A stretch of 10,053 bases of DNA, taken from positions 1 to 10,053 of the forward strand of contig JASHPC010000024.1 of the NCBI GenBank assembly GCA_030038335.1. Reading direction: 5' to 3'. Shown here one piece after another: positions 6,682 through 10,053 of this stretch. Under the pieces are notes generated by a model. The model saw only the letters and a program-made list of their open reading frames with translations, searched no databases and was not told the DNA's origin. Origin of the DNA: Vulcanimicrobiota bacterium (GTDB lineage Bacteria; Vulcanimicrobiota; Vulcanimicrobiia; Vulcanimicrobiales; Vulcanimicrobiaceae). How positions within the stretch are numbered: position 1 is the stretch's first letter; each line of letters opens with the position of its first letter. Made by a program: the position numbers and the translations under genes.

Positions 6682-8185
6682 GGTGCTCTCCTTGCAGCGC
6701 GTTCGCGATCCGTTCGTCGCCATCATTGCCGCAGTGCTTCTGACATTGGGCTTCCCCAAACTCGGCGCGGCTTGGCTGGTTCCATTTGGGACGGCGGCGC
6801 TGTTCTGGGTGCTCGCAAATGGCTCCTGGAAGCGCAGCTTTTGGCTCGGTTGGCTTGCCGGCGTCGTCTTTTTCTCAATCAACTACTCATGGTGGACGTA
6901 CACGATCGGGCACGACGTCGGCCCGTTTTGGGCCTATGCAGCCGTCTTTGCAGCCGGCATCATTGATGGATTCTCTTGGGCCGTGGCCGGCGCCCTCGTC
7001 GCGATCGCGCAACGCCGGGCGCCTCCTGCGCTCGCAGCAGTTGCAGCTGCTGCAGCATTCGCGGTGATGGAGTGCGCGCGTTCGGTGGGGCCACTCGGCG
7101 TTCCGTTTGCACAGCTCGGATACACGCAAGCGGAGACGCCGCTGCGAGTCTTTGCGGCGTATGCCGGTACGTACGGCGTCACGTTCGTGCTCTGTGCGAT
7201 TGGAGCGATCGGAGCCGACGCATTTCGCCGCCGTACGCTTCGTTTCGCAATCCCTGCGTACGCCGTGCTGCTCCTGCTCTGGGCGCAGTGCTGGAACGCC
7301 TGGCCTGCGCGCAACGCGCCGCCGCCAACGATTCCGGTCGCCGCAATCCAAGGCAACATCGTGCAGACGCTCAAGTGGCAACCGGGTGCGCTAGAGCTCG
7401 CGATCTCCCGGTATACGACGATGACCGCCTCCGTTGCGCAAATGCATCCGAAGCTCGTCGTGTGGCCGGAGACCGTGATCGCGCTGCGAGGCGAGGGGCT
7501 CAACGAGGATGCCGCGCTCGAAACGAAGTTCGGGTCGCTTGCGTCGCGCATGCGAGCGACGCTCGTCGTCGGCTCCATTGAAACGCGCGACGACAATTAT
7601 TACAACGCGCTCTTCTTTTTCGGGCCGCGCGGCGAACGCGCCGTCTACGAAAAGCGCGCGCTCGTTCCGTTCGCGGAGGATTTTCCCGGCTCACGCTATC
7701 TCTTTTGGTTGCCGTTTGTCGGAACGCTCAACGGCGGTTTTTCCGCGGGGACGCTCAACGGCGTCTATCCGACGGCTGCAGGCCTTTTCGTCGCTCCGCT
7801 CATCTGCTGGGAGTCCGGGTTCGCCGATCTCGCCCACGCGCAGATCGCGCGCGGCGCGCAGCTACTCGTCGTGAGCACCGACGATGCCTGGTTCGGCGAG
7901 ACGTCGGGACCGTATCAGCACGCGCAGATATCGCAGATGCGCGCGGTCGAGAACGGCACGTGGCTCGTGCGCGCCGCAGCTACCGGCATCAGCGGCATCA
8001 TCGCGCCCGACGGTCACTGGACCGCACGCACGCCGATGGACGTTCAGAGAAGCGTCGTCGGCCTCGTGGGACGCCCTACGGGCTCTGCGTTCGCACATAT
8101 CGGTCCGACGCCGGTCGTCGCGGGACTCGCCCTTCTCTATCTCCTCAGCGTCGGCTTGCCGTACCGAAGGGAGAAGCGATCGTGA
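6680..8185 (+). CDS. lnt: Apolipoprotein N-acyltransferase
   Basis: Inner-membrane enzyme that N-acylates the N-terminal diacylglyceryl-cysteine of lipoproteins, using phospholipid as donor; last step of lipoprotein maturation. The 501-residue protein has an N-terminal hydrophobic multi-span half (about 10-205), a periplasmic nitrilase domain (about 218-470) and a final membrane span (about 477-495). The catalytic triad is visible as E264 (VVWPETV), K325 (VYEKRALVPF) and C376 (LICWES), close to E. coli E267-K335-C387. STDDAWFG and RAAATGISG are also family motifs. The start is uncertain: ATG 6680 lacks a ribosome site, and an ATG at 6641 (weak AGG 8 bases before) or a TTG at 6692 are possible. 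The 3' end overlaps the LptC-like gene by 4 bp. Confidence 0.95.
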   Translation: MVLSLQRVRDPFVAIIAAVLLTLGFPKLGAAWLVPFGTAALFWVLANGSWKRSFWLGWLAGVVFFSINYSWWTYTIGHDVGPFWAYAAVFAAGIIDGFSWAVAGALVAIAQRRAPPALAAVAAAAAFAVMECARSVGPLGVPFAQLGYTQAETPLRVFAAYAGTYGVTFVLCAIGAIGADAFRRRTLRFAIPAYAVLLLLWAQCWNAWPARNAPPPTIPVAAIQGNIVQTLKWQPGALELAISRYTTMTASVAQMHPKLVVWPETVIALRGEGLNEDAALETKFGSLASRMRATLVVGSIETRDDNYYNALFFFGPRGERAVYEKRALVPFAEDFPGSRYLFWLPFVGTLNGGFSAGTLNGVYPTAAGLFVAPLICWESGFADLAHAQIARGAQLLVVSTDDAWFGETSGPYQHAQISQMRAVENGTWLVRAAATGISGIIAPDGHWTARTPMDVQRSVVGLVGRPTGSAFAHIGPTPVVAGLALLYLLSVGLPYRREKRS

Positions 8186-8739
8186 AGCACCGGGGAGTTC
8201 GTTTTGCACTCATCGGCGCTGCAGTAGCGCTCGCGATCTACATCATCGTTGGTATCGTTCGCGTGGGAAACGGCCCGGAGATCATGCCCTCCGGCAGTGC
8301 GCCGATCGTTCTCCAAGGCGGAAACGTACAAAGCGCCAACCACACGATCTCCTCGCGTTCATGGTCCCTGCGGTACAAGCGCGCGGAGCTCTCGCCGGAC
8401 GGCATCATCGGCAGCGTCGACGGCGTTCACGACGGAATCGTCTACCGCAATGGGAAACCGTACGTAGAGATCGACGCTGCGCACGTCTCGCTCAACGCCC
8501 AGACGCTCGACTTTACCGCCGTTGGACGGGTGCACGTGCAGATGCTCGACGACCCGTTCGGGCGCTCGTTCGACACTGACTACGTGACATGGACGAACGA
8601 TGCCAAGTTACTCGAAATGCAACATCCGAGCTATTTGCACGTCGGCGGCGAGACGTTAAAAATACAATCGATCACCGTCGACTTCGTCAAGAATCAAATT
8701 CATTTGGGCGCCATCGACGGCGCCGTTCGCATTCCGTAG
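8182..8739 (+). CDS. lptC: LptC-like inner-membrane LPS transport protein
   Basis: A 185-residue bitopic protein: short basic N-terminus, one membrane anchor (about 8-27), then a periplasmic beta-strand-rich domain. The pattern of alternating hydrophobic strands with Gly turns and a segment like GRSFDTDYVTWTNDAKLLE (127-145), followed by GETLKIQSITVDF (156-168), resembles the LptC/OstA jellyroll, which takes LPS from LptF/G and passes it to LptA. The GTG start overlaps the lnt stop as GTGA, with AAGGGAG (8167-8173) 8 bases upstream. Family-level identification rests on architecture, strand pattern and the nearby LptF/G and LptD genes; a generic LptA/LptC-fold protein is the alternative. It ends 2 bp from the convergent KGG gene. 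Confidence 0.72.
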   Translation: MKHRGVRFALIGAAVALAIYIIVGIVRVGNGPEIMPSGSAPIVLQGGNVQSANHTISSRSWSLRYKRAELSPDGIIGSVDGVHDGIVYRNGKPYVEIDAAHVSLNAQTLDFTAVGRVHVQMLDDPFGRSFDTDYVTWTNDAKLLEMQHPSYLHVGGETLKIQSITVDFVKNQIHLGAIDGAVRIP

Positions 8740-8741
8740 GA

Positions 8742-9065
8742 TTAGCGTTTGCGCTCGCGCGCTTCTTCGGCGATTCTTTTCTTCGCTTCGGCGATCAGCT
8801 TCTTTACTTTTTGACCGCCTTTGTGCCCGATCTCTTCGTAGAAGTCAGGGCCATACTTTTCCTTGACGATCTTCCCGCCTTTTTGGCCGATCGACTCGTA
8901 GAACTCGACTCCATGACGATCGCGCGTCGCTTTGCCGCCCTTGCGTCCGATCTCTTCGTAAAAACCGGAACCGTAACGGTCGCGCACGGTATCGCCGCCC
9001 TTTTTCCCGGCTTCGCGGACCGACATCTCGCGGTCCGCGTCACCAGAGGGTCTTTTAGACGCCAT
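8742..9065 (-). CDS. KGG-repeat general stress protein (GsiB/YciG-like), four repeats
   Basis: Small, highly charged, probably disordered and very hydrophilic protein of 107 residues. Four copies of a 20-residue unit are centred on K-G-G at 22-24, 42-44, 62-64 and 82-84, with the core (R/K)YGxxFYEEIGxKGG. A Lys/Arg/Glu-rich helix-like tail follows (about 88-107). This is the stress-induced KGG repeat found in Bacillus GsiB, E. coli YciG and fungal con-10; such proteins accumulate in general stress, starvation or desiccation, with an unclear molecular role. There is no signal peptide, so it should be cytoplasmic. The ATG has only a weak AAGAGA ribosome site and follows the upstream paralogue by 11 bp, so it is probably cotranscribed. 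Confidence 0.9.
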   Translation of the reverse strand: MASKRPSGDADREMSVREAGKKGGDTVRDRYGSGFYEEIGRKGGKATRDRHGVEFYESIGQKGGKIVKEKYGPDFYEEIGHKGGQKVKKLIAEAKKRIAEEARERKR

Positions 9066-9250
9066 GATCTCTTAGGCTATGCGGTCTTGCGTTTCGGCTT
9101 CTGTCCGCCTTTTTGGCCGATCACTTCGTAGAACGACGGGCCGTACTTGCTCTTCGTCGCCTCGCCGCCTTTGCGACCGATTTCTTCGTAGAACTCGGTG
9201 CCGTACTTTGCTTTGACTCTCTCACCACCGCGGCGACCCGCTTCGCGCAC
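8802..9250 (-). repeat. 60-bp-period coding repeats of the two KGG genes
   Basis: Seven imperfect units across both genes encode the 20-residue KGG module. Within each gene the period is exactly 60 bp, interrupted only by the intergenic junction (about 9066-9076) and the unlike gene ends. Some stretches are nearly identical between genes, for example CCGCCTTTTTGGCCGATC on the plus strand near 8877 and 9106. Units drift at third positions while the KGG and FYE codons are kept, suggesting old duplication under protein-level selection. Confidence 0.8.
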
Positions 9251-9283
9251 GCTCATGCCGCCACCGTGAATTTCATTTTGCAT
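9077..9283 (-). CDS. KGG-repeat general stress protein (GsiB/YciG-like), three repeats
   Basis: A 68-residue paralogue of the following gene. Three 20-residue units are centred on RGG (18-20), KGG (38-40) and KGG (58-60). MSVREAG (10-16) and the YGxxFYEEIGRKGG core are shared with the downstream copy, so the two probably arose by tandem duplication and changed in repeat number. The same hydrophilic stress-protein family applies, with cytoplasmic location expected. The ATG at 9283 is used here, with a GAGG (9296-9299) rather far upstream (12 bases); the internal ATG at 9256, before SVREAG, with GGTGG upstream, is a real alternative. A sigma-B-like promoter lies about 30-60 bases upstream. Confidence 0.88.
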   Translation of the reverse strand: MQNEIHGGGMSVREAGRRGGERVKAKYGTEFYEEIGRKGGEATKSKYGPSFYEVIGQKGGQKPKRKTA

Positions 9284-9426
9284 CTGGAATGCTTACCTCA
9301 AAAGAAAGGGGTACAGGCTCGTTTACCCATACGAGCGCTTGCCAAACCATATTGGGGCTATCGCCAATCGTGCGCGCATCGCCTGGAAAAACACTGAGGA
9401 GCTGTACGAGCGTATTGTGCCCAGTT
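9284..9426. other. Intergenic region between coaE and the KGG genes
   Basis: These 143 bases hold the sigma-B-like promoter (9323-9347) and, just upstream of it, an imperfect inverted repeat ATTGG(9351-9355)/CCAAT(9364-9368) that could be an operator or chance. No hairpin followed by a T-run was found to end coaE transcription, and no small gene is evident. Confidence 0.5.
9323..9347 (-). promoter_or_regulatory. Sigma-B-like (general stress) promoter for the KGG genes
   Basis: On the minus strand GTTTGG (9347-9342), a 13-base spacer and GGGTAA (9328-9323) match the Bacillus sigma-B pattern GTTTaa-N12-15-GGGwAw. Transcription would start near 9316, leaving a leader of about 33 bases before the ATG at 9283. 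Bacillus gsiB, the best-known KGG-repeat gene, is itself a sigma-B target, so the site fits the gene. A sigma-70 reading (TTGGCA with a poor -10) is weaker. No sigma-B-type factor is visible in the window, so the assignment is inferred. Confidence 0.5.
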
Positions 9427-10023
9427 TTAGGCCTTTTTCGCCTGCTTGCTTATTAAAGTCCGATAAATATCGCTGACGCGACGGCGCAGCGTGCTGAGAT
9501 CGGAATCATTCTCGATAACATAGTCCGCATGCCGGCGCGCTTCGTCCGGCGATATCTGCGCCGCCATCCGCGCGCGAACTCGCGTTTCGTCGAGACGATC
9601 GCGCGAAACGATGCGCGCGATGCGCGTCGCTTCGGGCGCGGTGACGAGCACCGTGCAATCCACGTCGTCACCATATCCGGTCTCGAAGAGCAGCGGCACG
9701 ACGTGTATCGTGATTTGATCCGGTCGCGCAAACGTTTCGCGCTCGCGCGCGAGCCTTCGCACGTGCGGATGCACGATCGCGTTGAGGCGCGCGCGCGCGT
9801 CGGGGTCACTGAAGACGATCTCCGCAAGCGCGGCGCGATCGAGCGCGTCGTTGCGCACGACTTGGGGCCAGACGCGTGCAATTTGCATGAGGCCGTCGCT
9901 GTATGGAGCGACGGCCTCACGCGCGAGAATGTCCGTGTCGATGACGAAGGCGCCGAGCTCTTCGAAAATGCGGGCGACTTCGCTCTTTCCGCTGCCGATG
10001 CCGCCCGTCAAGCCGACGCGCAC
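9427..10023 (-). CDS. coaE: Dephospho-CoA kinase
   Basis: Catalyses the last step of coenzyme A synthesis: ATP-dependent phosphorylation of the 3'-hydroxyl of dephospho-CoA, in the cytoplasm. The 198-residue protein has the P-loop GGIGSGKS (7-14), the substrate-site DTD (29-31) followed by LAREAV, the conserved HP (85-86) with HVRRL after it, VPLLFETG (109-116) and the lid-like region RIARIVSRDRLDETRVRARMAAQ (134-156, Arg-rich). Length is normal for the family (about 200). The GTG at 10021-10023 puts the P-loop at the expected distance from the N-terminus, but no ribosome site is visible. A TAA at 10031-10033 may be the end of a preceding gene in the same direction. It runs toward the KGG genes, which have their own putative promoter. 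Confidence 0.96.
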   Translation of the reverse strand: MRVGLTGGIGSGKSEVARIFEELGAFVIDTDILAREAVAPYSDGLMQIARVWPQVVRNDALDRAALAEIVFSDPDARARLNAIVHPHVRRLARERETFARPDQITIHVVPLLFETGYGDDVDCTVLVTAPEATRIARIVSRDRLDETRVRARMAAQISPDEARRHADYVIENDSDLSTLRRRVSDIYRTLISKQAKKA

Positions 10024-10053
10024 CAGCGTGTTACGGAGCCGGCTCTGCCGTGC

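Noticed and set aside
6682..6882. N-terminal extension of the unknown lipoprotein to 6882
   Set aside because: It lies antisense to conserved lnt membrane segments and would place the signal peptide internally; ATG 6681 has a strong ribosome site.
7030..7062. Repeated GCAGCTGC-like stretch in lnt
   Set aside because: It encodes an alanine-rich membrane helix; the repetition is explained by codon use.
9351..9368. ATTGG/CCAAT inverted repeat upstream of the KGG promoter
   Set aside because: Only 5 bp arms with an asymmetric centre and no T-run; could easily be chance, so not called as operator or terminator.
10031..10053. Possible C-terminal end of a gene upstream of coaE on the minus strand (TAA at 10031-10033)
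   Set aside because: Only about six codons (ending AEPAP) are visible, not enough to support a gene; polA or mutM would be common neighbours but cannot be judged.

Overview
The window looks like core chromosome of a GC-rich diderm (outer-membrane) bacterium. The sequence shows an LptD-type outer-membrane barrel, LptF/G- and LptC-like lipopolysaccharide transport proteins, apolipoprotein N-acyltransferase (Lnt) and two lipobox proteins beside a mraZ-rsmH-ftsL division cluster. The Pro/Thr-rich linkers, short operons with GTG/TTG starts, and divergence from proteobacterial homologues suggest a deep-branching phylum such as Candidatus Eremiobacterota (WPS-2). That assignment is an inference and was not tested by any search. 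No phage, transposon, CRISPR, tRNA or rRNA signal was seen.

Layout. (1) 1-1633, minus strand: start of a division/cell-wall operon, mraZ, rsmH, then an FtsL-like gene cut by the window edge. A sigma-70-like promoter lies upstream of mraZ, with three GTGG repeats spaced 10 bp apart that resemble a MraZ operator. (2) 1634-1822: divergent regulatory region with a perfect 6+6 inverted repeat on the side of the rightward genes. (3) 1823-5909, plus strand: a small lipoprotein lytic transglycosylase, an LptF/LptG-family permease and an LptD-like protein, tightly packed. (4) 5917-6681, minus strand: a two-domain lipoprotein of unknown function. (5) 6680-8739, plus strand: lnt and an LptC-like gene, translationally coupled. 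(6) 8742-9283, minus strand: two tandem KGG-repeat (GsiB/YciG-like) stress proteins behind a promoter resembling the sigma-B consensus. (7) 9427-10023, minus strand: coaE.

The central 6 kb reads as an envelope-biogenesis locus. LptF/G extracts LPS from the inner membrane, the LptC-like protein would accept it there, LptD inserts it in the outer membrane, and Lnt completes the lipoproteins, including the two encoded here. The adjoining mraZ operon and the transglycosylase link it to septal peptidoglycan work. No lptA, lptB or lptE is present in the window. Nothing here is a clear new system. The points most worth checking are the MraZ-box promoter, the sigma-B-like promoter before the KGG genes, the lipoprotein/lnt pair whose start codons overlap head to head, and the cysteine pattern and long Pro-rich linker of the LptD-like protein.
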